Shown: positions 17,764 to 26,082, counted from the first letter of the stretch. The stretch: 64,000 bases of DNA from Actinomadura harenae (GCF_003696215.1 NZ_RFFG01000016.1:1-64000); one strand, 5' to 3'. The notes: generated from the sequence alone by a model not told the origin. Translations and numbers: made by a program.

Positions 17764-18102
17764 ATGACACAGCCACGCCAGCCGAGGCCAAGCGATGCCC
17801 AACACGAACCCGTGCCCTACGCCGTGCTCGGGCCCATTCTTGTGCGGCAGCACCTTGCCGCGCTGAGCATGCACTGCCGCGGACAAGGGCTGAGTGTGGA
17901 GCCGACTGCGGTCGGGATCGTCGTCCGGGATCCGGAGCGGCCCGGCGCGGCCGCCCGGGTCGAGTGCCGGGAGCGGCCGTCCGACGGCGACCGGATGTGG
18001 TTCTGGGGTCCGCTCGGCCCGCTGGTCGAGGCCGACCGGATCCCGGACGCGATCGTCGCGATCCGGAGCCTCCTCACCCACCCCTCGGACGGGGCACGGT
18101 GA
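17764..18102 (+). CDS. Small hypothetical protein downstream of XRE regulator
   Basis: A 112-residue protein starting MTQPRQPRPSD with a compact middle (YAVLGPILVRQHLAALSMHC, then DRMWFWGPLGPLVE) and no membrane span. I do not recognise a named family. Proteins of this size next to XRE/TPR regulators are common in this group of actinomycetes and could be their partner or target. An upstream in-frame ATG-like start at 17740 would add 8 residues; 17764 is chosen because the protein is then better shaped. Confidence 0.55.
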   Translation: MTQPRQPRPSDAQHEPVPYAVLGPILVRQHLAALSMHCRGQGLSVEPTAVGIVVRDPERPGAAARVECRERPSDGDRMWFWGPLGPLVEADRIPDAIVAIRSLLTHPSDGAR

Positions 18103-18132
18103 CCATGCCTCGCCGTGCGGGGGCGGTGCGTC

Positions 18133-18360
18133 GTGGGTGAGATCCCGGACGGTCTGCCCGACCCGGAGTCCATGCGCTTCGACCACCTGACGGATGATCA
18201 GCGCCTCGCCGTCGCGCTGTGGGCCTTCAACAAGTTCTTGGACGCCGCGCCGGGGGTGTTCGAGCAGGGCGCCGGCAAGAAGGCGGACCCCGAGGCCGCC
18301 CGCGTGTACGGCGACATCCTCGAGCGAGCGACGGCCCGCGCCCGGGAGGGACGGGCATGA
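18133..18360 (+). CDS. Small hypothetical protein
   Basis: A 75-residue acidic-to-neutral helical protein (VGEIPDGLPDPESMRFDHL, then LAVALWAFNKFLDAAPGVFEQG, ending ATARAREGRA). It follows the 112-residue gene by 30 bases on the same strand, so co-transcription is likely. No family is recognised. An in-frame GTG at 18115 would add six residues. An ATG at 18357 overlaps its stop (ATGA) and opens a 70-codon frame, but that frame overlaps the better-supported zinc-ribbon gene at 18479 and is probably not real. Confidence 0.5.
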   Translation: MGEIPDGLPDPESMRFDHLTDDQRLAVALWAFNKFLDAAPGVFEQGAGKKADPEAARVYGDILERATARAREGRA

Positions 18361-18424
18361 CGAAACGGCTTGTCGTCTGTGCTGCCTCCCGTTCGGTGCG
18401 CATGTTCGAGGCGGCGGCCACATT

Positions 18425-18452
18425 TGTCACACCCTTCGGTGCGCAGACCGTC
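18425..18452 (+). promoter_or_regulatory. Possible ECF41-type promoter
   Basis: TGTCACA at 18425-18431 and CGTC at 18449-18452, separated by 17 bases, closely match the published ECF41 promoter (TGTCACA, 16-base spacer, CGTC). It lies 27 bases upstream of the zinc-ribbon mini-gene. Two ECF41 sigma factors are encoded in this window. The spacer is one base longer than the consensus, which weakens the call. Confidence 0.35.
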
Positions 18453-18478
18453 GACGCCTTCCGTCCTAGCGTGGCGGC

Positions 18479-18610
18479 ATGGGCGACACCAAGCAGTGCA
18501 CCGAGCCGCACTGCGGTGGGAGCGGGGGCTGGTGGGTGGCCAAGAACGGGAAGCCGGAACGTTGGGTGACGTGCCCGCGTTGCGGTGGGTCAGGGAGGAT
18601 CCCCAAGTGA
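18479..18610 (+). CDS. 43-residue zinc-ribbon mini-protein
   Basis: The short frame MGDTKQC..HCGGSGGWW..CPRCGGSGRIPK carries two CGGSG-type turns (C-x4-HCGGSG and CPRCGGSG), like half of a DnaJ zinc-finger repeat, and could bind one zinc ion. It is too short for most gene finders. Its stop overlaps the GTG of the next zinc-ribbon gene (AAGTGA), so the two are probably translationally coupled. Function is unknown; RNA, DNA or protein binding are all possible for this fold. Confidence 0.5.
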   Translation: MGDTKQCTEPHCGGSGGWWVAKNGKPERWVTCPRCGGSGRIPK

Positions 18611-18870
18611 ACGACCCGTGGACCGATCCCCCGTGCCCGGACTGCCGCGGCGTTGGGTCGCTCGTCCTGACCGGCCGGAGCTGGATCGAGCTGCGCTGCG
18701 AGACGTGCGATGGGTCAGGGGTCACCGGGACGCGCAACACCCCGCCCGCAACCGAGGAGTTCGACGCCCAGACGCATGTGTGCGGCGAGTGTGGAGCGTT
18801 CAAGGTCCGGCCGGGCGGGGTGTGGCGGTGCCCGAACGGACATTCGGCGTTGCCCGGCGAGCCTGAGTAA
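18607..18870 (+). CDS. 87-residue double zinc-ribbon protein
   Basis: The protein reads PCPDCRGVGS, then RCETCDGSGVTG (a DnaJ-like CxxCxGxG pair) and a second ribbon HVCGECGAFKV..WRCPNGH near the C-terminus. Eight Cys/His ligands suggest two zinc sites. It starts at GTG 18607, overlapping the previous mini-gene's stop by four bases. The longer frame upstream of this GTG is not protein-like. No enzyme domain is present, and no family name is recognised. Confidence 0.6.
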   Translation: MNDPWTDPPCPDCRGVGSLVLTGRSWIELRCETCDGSGVTGTRNTPPATEEFDAQTHVCGECGAFKVRPGGVWRCPNGHSALPGEPE

Positions 18871-19018
18871 GGACGTCGCGATCTCGGCGAGGCCGACGCA
18901 TTCCCGTGTAGGTCAGAGGCCTGCTGTCCAAGGGCGGTCACATTTTACGGCGCCGTCTTGTCTCCCTGCCGCCCCCGATCCTCGTGGGGCGCGGCAACAC
19001 GGAGAAGGGACTTTTGCG

Positions 19019-20242
19019 ATGGCGCATGTTGTGATCATCGGGGGCGGGTTCGCGGGTGTGTGGAGTGCGGCGGGTGCGGCGTTGGCGCGCGAGCGGGCGG
19101 GCGCGACGGACGTGAAGTTGCGCATCACGCTCATCGCGCCGAACGAGCACCTGGTGCTGCGGCCGCGTCTTTACGAGCCGGAGCCCGAGCTGGCCAAGGT
19201 GGAGCTGAGTCGGGTTCTCGGGCCGATCGGCGTTCGTCACCTGCGTGCGTCGGTGAGCACGATCGACACCGCCCGCCACGTGGTGGTGGCCGACGGTCGG
19301 GAGGTCGGGTACGACCGGCTGGTGCTGGCGTCCGGGAGTCGGCTCGTCCGGCCGCTTGACCTGCCCGGCGCCGAGCGGCTCTTCGACATCGACACCCTCG
19401 ACGGAGCCCGGCGCCTCACCGGCCACCTGCGCGGCCGGGAGGACGTCGCCACCGTGGTCGTCGGCGCCGGTTTCACCGGCCTGGAGGCCGCGACCGCGTT
19501 GGCCGCCCGGGGCCGGGTGTTCCTGGTGGACCGGTCCGAGGTGGTCGCGGACGCGCTTGGCTCGGGGCCGCGCGCGCACATCGAGGCCGCCTTGGACGAA
19601 CTGGGCGTCGAGCGCCGCCTCGGGACGACGGTGACGGAGGTCGGCGACGGGTACGCCGCCCTGTCCGACGGCACCAAGGTCGACGCGGACGCGGTGGTCT
19701 GGACGGTCGGGATGCGGGCCAGCGAGCTCACCCGGCAGGTCTCCGCCGACCTCGACCACCTCGGCCGGGTCCCGGTCGACCGGCGGCTCCGCGCCCTTCC
19801 CGAGGTGTTCGCCGCCGGGGACACCGCGGCCGCGCCGTTCGACGACGAGCACACGGTCATGCAGGCGTGCCAGCACGCCACCCCGCTCGGCAAGGTCGCC
19901 GGGTACAACGCGGCGGCCGACCTGCTCGGCACGCCGCTGCGCGACTTCACCCCCAGCCCCTACGTCACCTGCCTGGACATGGGGGCCGCCGGTGGGATCT
20001 TCACGCGTGGCTGGGACCGGAAGGTGATGGCGTCGGGCGCCGAGGGCAAGGAGATCAAGACGCTGATCAACCGGGCGATCCACCCGCCGGTCGACGACAT
20101 GGAGAAGATCCTCGCCGCCGCCGACCGCATCAGCGTCGAGCATCCCTTCTTCCCCCGGGAAGAGGAAGAGGCCGCTCCCGTCACGGGCGACGGGCGTCCG
20201 GGCGCACGTGCGAACGGACGCCTTGCAGGCCGAACAGGATGA
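19019..20242 (+). CDS. NAD(P)/FAD-dependent oxidoreductase, type II NADH dehydrogenase-like
   Basis: This 407-residue flavoprotein has an FAD-binding GGGFAG motif at residues 8-13, a second nucleotide site [16 protein letters not shown] (~155-170) for NADH, and the FAD-ribityl motif [12 protein letters not shown] (~265-275). This is the Ndh-2/sulfide-quinone-reductase-like pattern, expected to be membrane-associated and to pass electrons from NADH to quinone or another acceptor. There is no transmembrane segment. ATG is preceded by AGAAGGGA at 8 bases, which fixes the start. A DinB-like fragment overlaps its 3' end. Confidence 0.85.
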   Translation: MAHVVIIGGGFAGVWSAAGAALARERAGATDVKLRITLIAPNEHLVLRPRLYEPEPELAKVELSRVLGPIGVRHLRASVSTIDTARHVVVADGREVGYDRLVLASGSRLVRPLDLPGAERLFDIDTLDGARRLTGHLRGREDVATVVVGAGFTGLEAATALAARGRVFLVDRSEVVADALGSGPRAHIEAALDELGVERRLGTTVTEVGDGYAALSDGTKVDADAVVWTVGMRASELTRQVSADLDHLGRVPVDRRLRALPEVFAAGDTAAAPFDDEHTVMQACQHATPLGKVAGYNAAADLLGTPLRDFTPSPYVTCLDMGAAGGIFTRGWDRKVMASGAEGKEIKTLINRAIHPPVDDMEKILAAADRISVEHPFFPREEEEAAPVTGDGRPGARANGRLAGRTG

Positions 20243-20462
20243 GGAGCTCGACCGAGCCGCCGTCGGCGCTGCCCAGCCAGTGCGGCAGGACGCCGTGCTC
20301 GACGGGTGCGCCGACCTCGGCGCACCCGTCCTCCGGCCCCGGCCGGGGCGTCCCGCCCCCAGCGTCCGGTGGGCGCTCACCCACATGATCGAGGAGACCG
20401 GCCGCCACGTGGGCCACGCGGACATCCTCCGCGAACTGATCGACGGGACGACCGGACGCTGA
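20208..20462 (+). pseudogene. DUF664/DinB-like protein, C-terminal remnant
   Basis: The last ~55 residues ([20 protein letters not shown], then [16 protein letters not shown]) match the C-terminal helix bundle of DUF664/mini-DinB proteins, in which the two His residues help bind a metal. Intact members are ~160-180 residues; the N-terminal half is absent and the frame overlaps the end of the flavoprotein gene. It is probably a truncated remnant, though the 84-codon frame could still be translated. Confidence 0.5.
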
Positions 20463-20479
20463 CCGGGCCGCAGCCCGGT

Positions 20480-21364
20480 TCAGTTGGGCAGCGCGGCCTC
20501 GAGCCGCTCCAGGTCCGCCGCGCTCAGCTCGACGTCGGCGGCCTCGGCCGAGTCCTGGATGGAGGCCGGACGGCTCGCGCCCGGCACCGGGATCACCCTC
20601 GGCGAGCGGGCCAGCAGCCAGGCCAGCGCGATCCGCTGGGGGCTGACGCCGTGCGCGGCGGCGACGTCGTGGAAGGCCGTGTTCGCCGAGGTCGAGCCGG
20701 ACGGGCCGTCCAGGGAACTGCGGGAGATGCCGCCGAGCGGGCTCCAGGGCAGGAACGCCAGGCCCAGCTCGGTGCTCAGCCGCAGCTCGGGCTCGCTGTC
20801 GCGGACCGCCGGCGAGTACCGGTTCTGGACGGAGGCCAGCCCGTCTCCGAGGATCGCGTGCGCCTCGCGGATCTGGTCGGCGGTCACGTTGGACAGGCCC
20901 GCGGCGCGGATCGTCCCGGCGTCCAGCAGGTCGCGCAGCGCCCCGACGGAGTCGGCCCACGGGACGGTCGGGTCCGGCTTGTGCAGCTGGTACAGGCCGA
21001 TGGCCTCGACGCCCAGCCGCTTGGCGGACGCCTCGGCGGCGCGCTTGAGGTGGTCCGGGGATCCGTTGACGGTCCAGCTGCCGTCGCCGGGGCGTCCGCG
21101 TCCTCCCTTGGTGGCCACCAGGACGCCGGAGGTGTCGCCGCCGTAGGCGGCCAGGGCGCGGGCGATGAGGAGCTCGTTGTGTCCTTCCTCACCGGCGTGC
21201 CAGTGGTAGCTGTCGGCGGTGTCGATGAGGGTGACCCCGGCGTCCAGGGCGGCGTGGAGGGTGGCGATGGCGCGCTGCTCGTCCGGGCGGTGCTCGATGG
21301 ACAGCGGCATGGCGCCCAGGCCGACGGCGCTGACGGCGGTGTTCCCGATGGTGCGGTACTGCAT
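20480..21364 (-). CDS. Aldo/keto reductase
   Basis: The 294-residue protein begins QYRTIGNTAVSAVGLGAM and carries the AKR catalytic residues in order: Asp and Tyr in LIDTADSYHWHAGEEGHNE, Lys in VLVATKGGRGR, and His in YQLHKPDPTVP. A C-terminal NADPH-binding segment (VIPVPGASRPASIQDSAEAA) is present. It should be a soluble NADPH-dependent reductase of carbonyl compounds. It starts 14 bases after the end of the epimerase gene on the same strand, so the two form an operon divergent from the LysR gene at 22388. Confidence 0.9.
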   Translation of the reverse strand: MQYRTIGNTAVSAVGLGAMPLSIEHRPDEQRAIATLHAALDAGVTLIDTADSYHWHAGEEGHNELLIARALAAYGGDTSGVLVATKGGRGRPGDGSWTVNGSPDHLKRAAEASAKRLGVEAIGLYQLHKPDPTVPWADSVGALRDLLDAGTIRAAGLSNVTADQIREAHAILGDGLASVQNRYSPAVRDSEPELRLSTELGLAFLPWSPLGGISRSSLDGPSGSTSANTAFHDVAAAHGVSPQRIALAWLLARSPRVIPVPGASRPASIQDSAEAADVELSAADLERLEAALPN

Positions 21365-21378
21365 GGTGGCTCTGTTCC

Positions 21379-22317
21379 TCAGATCGTGGAGACGGCGGAG
21401 ACGGAGAGGGCTTCGGCGACGGCGCCGGGCAGCCAGTCGTTGGTGTGGGAGAACGAGAAGCCCAGCCGCTTGGCGCGGGCGTTGCTCATCGCGTAGTGGT
21501 GGTCGAAGGAGAACGGTGAGGCGGTCTCGCCCGGGGCGACGGTCCGGTACAGCGGCTGCCGTCCGGCCTGCGCGGCGATCACGGCCCCCAGGTCGCGGAC
21601 GTCGAGCAGGCCGTCGGAGCAGGCGTTGACCGGGCCGGTGAAGTCGGTGGCCGTGGCCGCCCACAGCAGCAGGTCCGCGAGCTCCTCGTAGTGGACGAAG
21701 ACCGTGGGCAGCGTATCGGCATGGACGGCGATCTCCCGACCTGCGGCGATGCGCTCGACGTAGTGCGCGAGGCGGCCGGTGAACTCCTGGGCGCCGCCGC
21801 CGAGCACGTGGGCGCTCCGCACGGACGCGAACGCGAACCCGGCCGCCGTGAGGACGGCCTCGGCCTGCCGCTTGCCCTCGGCGTAGTGCGTCTCGAGGTA
21901 CGCCGCGTCGTGCCAGGGCAGGTCCGTCGCCGCCACCCAGGCGGACGGGTCCACGGTCTCCTCCGGCACCGGGGTGCCCACCGGCACGGCCGGGAGCGCG
22001 GCGGTCGCCGGGTCGTAGACCTCGATCGTGGACGTCATGACGTAGCGCCGTGTACGGCCGCCGAAGACGCGGGCGGCGATGGACGCCTGCACGGGCGTGT
22101 AGCAGACCTGGTCGACGACCGTGTCGAAGGTCCGGGCGCCGAGGGCGGTCACGAGGGCGTCCTCGTCGTCGCGGTCCACGACGAGGTGCTCGACCCCGGC
22201 GGGCGGCCGGACGGAGCCGCGGTTGATCACGGTGACCTGGTGACCGGCCGCCTGAAGGCGTCCGACCAGCAGTTTCCCGAAGTACCGGCTCCCGCCGACG
22301 ACGCAGATCCTTTGCAT
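21379..22317 (-). CDS. NAD-dependent epimerase/dehydratase (extended SDR)
   Basis: This 312-residue protein starts with a Rossmann dinucleotide site, ICVVGGSRYFGKLLVGRL, and has the extended-SDR layout with a TSTIEVYDP segment after strand 4-5 and a YAEGKRQAE motif containing the active-site Tyr-x3-Lys (Y-A-E-G-K). The substrate is not clear; NAD-dependent sugar or isoflavone-type reduction is possible. ATG at 22317 is the first start in the compact reading. Together with the downstream aldo/keto reductase it is divergently transcribed from a LysR regulator, across a marked dyad. Confidence 0.85.
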   Translation of the reverse strand: MQRICVVGGSRYFGKLLVGRLQAAGHQVTVINRGSVRPPAGVEHLVVDRDDEDALVTALGARTFDTVVDQVCYTPVQASIAARVFGGRTRRYVMTSTIEVYDPATAALPAVPVGTPVPEETVDPSAWVAATDLPWHDAAYLETHYAEGKRQAEAVLTAAGFAFASVRSAHVLGGGAQEFTGRLAHYVERIAAGREIAVHADTLPTVFVHYEELADLLLWAATATDFTGPVNACSDGLLDVRDLGAVIAAQAGRQPLYRTVAPGETASPFSFDHHYAMSNARAKRLGFSFSHTNDWLPGAVAEALSVSAVSTI

Positions 22318-22332
22318 GCCTCCATCCTGGAG

Positions 22333-22373
22333 ACCTATGGTCATCAGCAGAAGTACCGACCTGCTGGATAGGT
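22333..22373. promoter_or_regulatory. Nested dyad, probable LysR operator
   Basis: ACCTAT (22333-22338) pairs with ATAGGT (22368-22373), and inside it CAGCAG (22345-22350) pairs with CTGCTG (22361-22366). The nested dyad fills the gap between the divergent LysR and epimerase genes, the usual place for a LysR-type regulator to bind and control both promoters. Confidence 0.55.
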
Positions 22374-22387
22374 ATTAAGGAAAACTG

Positions 22388-23293
22388 TTGATCGATGTGC
22401 AGCGGCTCCGCGTCCTGCGGGCGGTGGCGGAACACGGCAGCTTCAACCGGGCGGCGACCGCCCTGCGCCTGACCCCCTCGGCCGTGTCCCAGCACGTGGC
22501 CGTCCTGGAACGCAGCCTCGGCGCCGAGGTCGTCACCCGCAGCACCCGCGGCGTCGCCCTCACCCGGGCCGGGCAGATCATGGTCGGCGCCGCCGAGTCG
22601 GTCGCCGCCGAGCTCGAACACGCGAGACGGCAGGTCGACCGGCTCAACACCGGGCGCACCCAGCTCACCGTCGCCACCTTCACCAGCGGCGGCAGGCTGC
22701 TGCTCCCCGGCGCGTTCGCGCGCCTCACGGCCGCCCACCCCGACACCGTCCTCCACGTCCGGGAGAACGAACCCGAGGACAGCCTGCCCCTCGTCCGGCA
22801 GGGCGCCGTGGACCTCGCCCTCGCCTACTCCTTCGACGGCCCCCTGCCCGGACGCCAGGGCCGCACCCACGACCTCCACTGGACGCCGCTCATGGAGGAC
22901 CCTCTGCACGTCGTCCTGCCGGACGGGCATCCCCTCGCCGACCGCGACGCACTCGACCTCGCCGAACTGGCCGCCGAACCCTGGGTGCTCGGCTGCCACA
23001 AGACCGAGGTGTACCTGCGCCGCTACGCCGAGCGCGCCGGGTTCGCCCCGGAGATCCGCGCCACGACCAGCGACTACTTCTTCGCCCGCTCCCTCGTCGG
23101 GGCGAGCATGGGCATCACCCTGACCCCGTCCATCGCGCTGGACCCGCCGATCCCGGGCCTGCGCACCGTCCCGATCGCCTCACCGGCCCCGGGACGGCAC
23201 ATCGGCGTCGCCACGATCGGCCGCCGCGACCACCCGCAGGTCGCGACCCTCATCGAGGCCCTCCAAGATCAGGCGGCGCGCCGACGCCCCTGA
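22388..23293 (+). CDS. LysR-family transcriptional regulator
   Basis: The 301-residue protein has the LysR helix-turn-helix at the N-terminus (LRVLRAVAEHGSFNRAATAL, then SAVSQHVAVLERSLGAEVV) and a periplasmic-binding-like effector domain (residues ~90-290). The start is a TTG, supported by AAGGA seven bases upstream and by the fact that IDVQRLRVLRAV is where the family begins. It is divergent from the epimerase-aldo/keto reductase pair and most likely controls it. A terminator hairpin follows. Confidence 0.9.
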   Translation: MIDVQRLRVLRAVAEHGSFNRAATALRLTPSAVSQHVAVLERSLGAEVVTRSTRGVALTRAGQIMVGAAESVAAELEHARRQVDRLNTGRTQLTVATFTSGGRLLLPGAFARLTAAHPDTVLHVRENEPEDSLPLVRQGAVDLALAYSFDGPLPGRQGRTHDLHWTPLMEDPLHVVLPDGHPLADRDALDLAELAAEPWVLGCHKTEVYLRRYAERAGFAPEIRATTSDYFFARSLVGASMGITLTPSIALDPPIPGLRTVPIASPAPGRHIGVATIGRRDHPQVATLIEALQDQAARRRP

Positions 23294-23298
23294 ACCCG

Positions 23299-23334
23299 GC
23301 CTCCTGGCCGGGCGGGCTCCCCGGGCCAGGAGGC
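23299..23334. terminator. Bidirectional hairpin between LysR and CMD genes
   Basis: GCCTCCTGGCC (23299-23309) and GGCCAGGAGGC (23324-23334) form a perfect 11-bp stem with a 14-base loop between two convergent genes. Confidence 0.7.
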
Positions 23335-23350
23335 TTCGCGTCCGCGGGTG

Positions 23351-23905
23351 CTACCGGCTGTAGTTCTTCCCGATGGGCCGCCCGGGGATCGGCTTGCCGA
23401 TGAGGGCGACCGGGACGAACAACCCGAACTGGCCGATCGCCATGGTCAGCGTCCAGATCGCCTCGTCGTCGTAGTGCTCGGACGCCCGCGCGAACAGGTC
23501 GTCCGAGACGCGCTCCCCGAACGGGTTCGGGGTGAAGACGGCCTCCACGAGCTCCAGCGCGATCCGCTCCTCGTCGGTGAAGTAGGGGGCGTCCTGCCAC
23601 GTCGCCACGGCGGTGATCCGCGTCTCGGTCTCCCCCGCCTTGCGGAGGCTGCCGGTCAGTGAGACCGCGTGGTAGGTGCTGCCGACAATCTGCGCGCCGC
23701 GCAGCAGCATCAGCGTGATCGTGGTCTGCGGGACCGGCCCGTTCCAGACGGCGTTGCGCATGGACGCGGACAGCTTGGCCATTTCGGGGTACAGCTTGGT
23801 GGGGTCGGGCAGGCGCGACTGGATGCCGTCCTGCTCCGCCGCCGTGCCGGTCGTCGTGCCGGTCGTCGTGTCGGTCGTCGTGTCGGTCGTCATTGGCGTC
23901 GACAT
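23351..23905 (-). CDS. Carboxymuconolactone decarboxylase-family protein, ECF41 partner
   Basis: The 184-residue protein has a CMD/AhpD-like helical core (LMLLRGAQIVGSTYHAVSL, then TRITAVATWQDAPYFTDEER and a WTLTMAIGQFGLFVPVA end). The usual CxxC redox motif reads GSTYH, and the protein has no cysteine at all, so thiol-disulfide chemistry is excluded. Residues ~5-21 are a low-complexity Thr run made by a 12-base DNA repeat. It is divergent from the ECF41 sigma gene at 24056, the standard arrangement in which the sigma factor controls the CMD gene, and a matching promoter lies between them. Confidence 0.82.
   Translation of the reverse strand: MSTPMTTDTTTDTTTGTTTGTAAEQDGIQSRLPDPTKLYPEMAKLSASMRNAVWNGPVPQTTITLMLLRGAQIVGSTYHAVSLTGSLRKAGETETRITAVATWQDAPYFTDEERIALELVEAVFTPNPFGERVSDDLFARASEHYDDEAIWTLTMAIGQFGLFVPVALIGKPIPGRPIGKNYSR
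23843..23892. repeat. Short tandem repeat within the CMD gene
   Basis: Imperfect 12-base units of the form GTCGTCGTGTCG are repeated about four times, encoding the Thr/Asp/Gly low-complexity N-terminus of the CMD protein. Slippage here would change tail length in frame because the unit is a multiple of three. Confidence 0.6.
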
Positions 23906-23925
23906 GATCGGGTCGTCCTTCCTTT

Positions 23926-23952
23926 GACGGATGGTGTCTCACCCGTCCGACA
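23926..23952 (-). promoter_or_regulatory. Probable ECF41-type promoter for the CMD gene
   Basis: On the minus strand TGTCGGA (23952-23946) and CGTC (23929-23926) are separated by exactly 16 bases, matching the ECF41 consensus (TGTCACA, 16, CGTC) at 5 of 7 and 4 of 4 positions. It is ~21 bases upstream of the CMD start and next to the divergent ECF41 gene. Confidence 0.55.
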
Positions 23953-24055
23953 GCACGGGAACGCGGAATGCAAGGCGGGGCGCCGGCATCACGTTCGGGG
24001 ACGCTGTCTTGTCGAACCACTGAGGACGGACGCGACCGAGGGGGCCGACGACAGC

Positions 24056-25003
24056 ATGACCATCCCGACCGGACCGGAGGACGGCCGCACCGACCCGACC
24101 CTGAGCGCGATCATGAGCGAGCGGCGTCAGCTGATCAACCTCGCCTACCGGCTCCTCGGCTCGCTCGCCGAGGCCGAGGACGCCGTCCAGGAGACCTACG
24201 CCCGCTGGTACACGCTGTCCCGGGAGCAGCAGCGGGAGATCCGCTCCCCCGGCGCCTGGCTCACGAAGGTCGCCGGACGCGTCTGCCTCAACGTGCTCGG
24301 CTCGGCGCGGGCCCGGCGGGAGAACTACGTCGGAGCCTGGATCCCCGAGCCCCTGCCCGAACCCGCCGAATGGCCGGGCGGACGGCAGGGCGGCACCCTC
24401 GACCCGGCCGACAGCGTCACCCTGGACGAGTCGATCAGCATGGCCTTCCTCGTCGTCCTCGAGTCGATGACCCCGGCCGAACGCGTCGCCTTCGTCCTCC
24501 ACGACGTCTTCCGCTACCCGTTCGCCGAGGTCGCCGACATCGTCGGGCGCTCCCCCGGGGCCTGCCGCCAGCTGGCGTCCTCGGCCCGACGCCGCGTCGA
24601 GGCCGCGCGGACGCCCGAACCCCCGACCGCCCGGCAGGCCGCCATCGTCCGGGACTTCAAGCGGGCGTGGGAGGCCAAGGACATCGACGCCCTCATCGGC
24701 CTCCTCGACCCGGACGTCATCGGGACGGGCGACGGCGGCGGCCTCGCCACCACCGCGCTCCACCCGCGCACGGGCGCCGAGCAGCTGGCGCGCGGCCTCG
24801 CCGACCTCGTCCGCAGGCAGGACGGCCTGACCTTCCTGGAACGCACCGTCAACGGCCGTCCCGGCCTGGTCGCCCAGCAGGACGGCGTCGTCGTGACCGT
24901 GTACGCCTTCGACATCACCGACGACCGGATCACCCGCATCTGGGCCATCCGCAACCCCGAGAAACTCCGCCCCTGGACAACGGCGATCTCCCCTCGCCCC
25001 TGA
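24056..25003 (+). CDS. ECF41-type sigma factor
   Basis: The 315-residue protein has sigma region 2 (NLAYRLLGSLAEAEDAVQETYARW), region 4 (ERVAFVLHDVFRYPFAEVADIVG, ACRQLASSARRRV) and a SnoaL-like domain with DGGGL in place of DGGGK (residues ~222-226) and the conserved RNPEKL near the C-terminus. It is divergent from the CMD gene, the classic ECF41 target, and resembles the second ECF41 factor at 15530-16402. The Lys-to-Leu change in DGGGK falls in the motif known to affect ECF41 activity. ATG 24056 is chosen; frames upstream are not protein-like. Confidence 0.9.
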   Translation: MTIPTGPEDGRTDPTLSAIMSERRQLINLAYRLLGSLAEAEDAVQETYARWYTLSREQQREIRSPGAWLTKVAGRVCLNVLGSARARRENYVGAWIPEPLPEPAEWPGGRQGGTLDPADSVTLDESISMAFLVVLESMTPAERVAFVLHDVFRYPFAEVADIVGRSPGACRQLASSARRRVEAARTPEPPTARQAAIVRDFKRAWEAKDIDALIGLLDPDVIGTGDGGGLATTALHPRTGAEQLARGLADLVRRQDGLTFLERTVNGRPGLVAQQDGVVVTVYAFDITDDRITRIWAIRNPEKLRPWTTAISPRP

Positions 25004-25164
25004 CCGCCGGCTCACGAACCGGGCCGTCCGTTTGGGGGTTTCGGAACTTCCGTCACATATTGCGCGTCATGCTGCGAGAGGGGCGGCGCTCGACTGCGCC
25101 CGGCGGCCGGAGGTCGGCGGCGGTCCCCGGTCCCCCGCAGAGCGGTACGCGAACGGAGCAATCG

Positions 25165-26082
25165 ATGATCATCGGCCTCATGACGGCCATCTCGGCATCG
25201 GCCTGTTACGGCGTCGGGTCGGTCCTCCAGGCCATGGGGTCCCGCAGGTCCAGCCGCCAGGAGGCCGCCGCGAGCTCCGCGAGCGGCACCACCCAGCGCG
25301 GCGGCCCCAGTCTCTCCTCCACCGCGAAAGCCGCTGTGACCTGGGAATTCATGCTGGGAAGCGTCCTGGACTTCGTCGGATTCGGGCTCGGCGCGCTGGC
25401 CGCGCGACTCCTGCCCCTGTTCCTGTCGCAGACCGTGATCAGCGCCAACCTGGTGATCACCGCGGTGCTGGGCATCAAGCTGCTGGGCGTCAAGCTGACC
25501 GGGCGCGAGTGGGGCTCCATCGGCGTGGTCTGCGCGGCCCTGGTGCTGCTGGCCGGCGCCGCCGGCCCGGAAGGCAGCGGCCACACCCCGATCACCACCC
25601 ACTGGTGGCTGCTGGCGGCGTCCGCGCTGCTGATCGGCGGTGGCACCCTGGCGGTCCGCTGGCTGGGAGCGAACGCGGCGATCGCGGCCGGTCTGCTGTC
25701 CGGCCTGGGCTTCGGCGTCGTCGGCATCGGGGTACGGGTGCTGAACGGCGTGGACCCGCTCGACCTGGGCGCGCTGCTCACCGACCCGGCCCTCTACGCC
25801 ATCCTGATCGGCGGCGTCGGCGGCATGTACCTCCACACCGTCGCCCTGCAGATCGGCTCGATCAACGGCGCGACCGCGGCCCTGGTCGTGGGCGAGACCG
25901 TCGTCCCCGGCGCCCTCGGCGTCCTCTGGCTCGGCGACGCCTCGCGCTCCGGCTATGCCTGGCTGGCGGTCGTCGGCTTCCTGCTCGCCGTGGTGGGCGC
26001 CGTCGCCGTCGCCTGGTTCGGCCAGTCCGAGGAGACCCACGCCCAGGAACCCCGCCCCGAGGAAGTCCCCGCCTCGAACTGA
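25165..26082 (+). CDS. DMT/EamA-like integral membrane protein
   Basis: The 305-residue protein has about nine to ten hydrophobic helices (for example IIGLMTAISASACYGVGSVL, LVITAVLGIKLLGVKL, VVCAALVLLAGAAG, LLAASALLIGGGTLAV, WLAVVGFLLAVVGAVAVAWF) and short loops. The arrangement fits a DMT-superfamily transporter or a related membrane protein; the substrate cannot be read. A Ser-rich hydrophilic loop follows helix 1 (residues ~28-50). It is followed by a hairpin terminator. Confidence 0.75.
   Translation: MIIGLMTAISASACYGVGSVLQAMGSRRSSRQEAAASSASGTTQRGGPSLSSTAKAAVTWEFMLGSVLDFVGFGLGALAARLLPLFLSQTVISANLVITAVLGIKLLGVKLTGREWGSIGVVCAALVLLAGAAGPEGSGHTPITTHWWLLAASALLIGGGTLAVRWLGANAAIAAGLLSGLGFGVVGIGVRVLNGVDPLDLGALLTDPALYAILIGGVGGMYLHTVALQIGSINGATAALVVGETVVPGALGVLWLGDASRSGYAWLAVVGFLLAVVGAVAVAWFGQSEETHAQEPRPEEVPASN

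Noticed and set aside
18357-18569. 70-codon frame starting with ATGA overlap after the 75-residue gene
   Set aside because: It overlaps the zinc-ribbon mini-gene out of frame and loses protein character after ~30 codons; the possible ECF41 promoter also lies inside it.
20181-20390. Minus-strand protein-like tail ([20 protein letters not shown])
   Set aside because: It overlaps the DUF664/DinB-like remnant on the plus strand, which has a clear family match; the minus reading was taken as a shadow.
23843-23892. Tandem units as a possible CRISPR or phase-variation tract
   Set aside because: Units are only 12 bases, contiguous, in frame and coding for Thr-rich residues; there are no spacers, and length changes would not shift the frame.
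25045-25075. GTCACA followed by CGCGTC as an ECF41 promoter before the membrane-protein gene
   Set aside because: The spacer is about seven bases instead of 16, far from the consensus.
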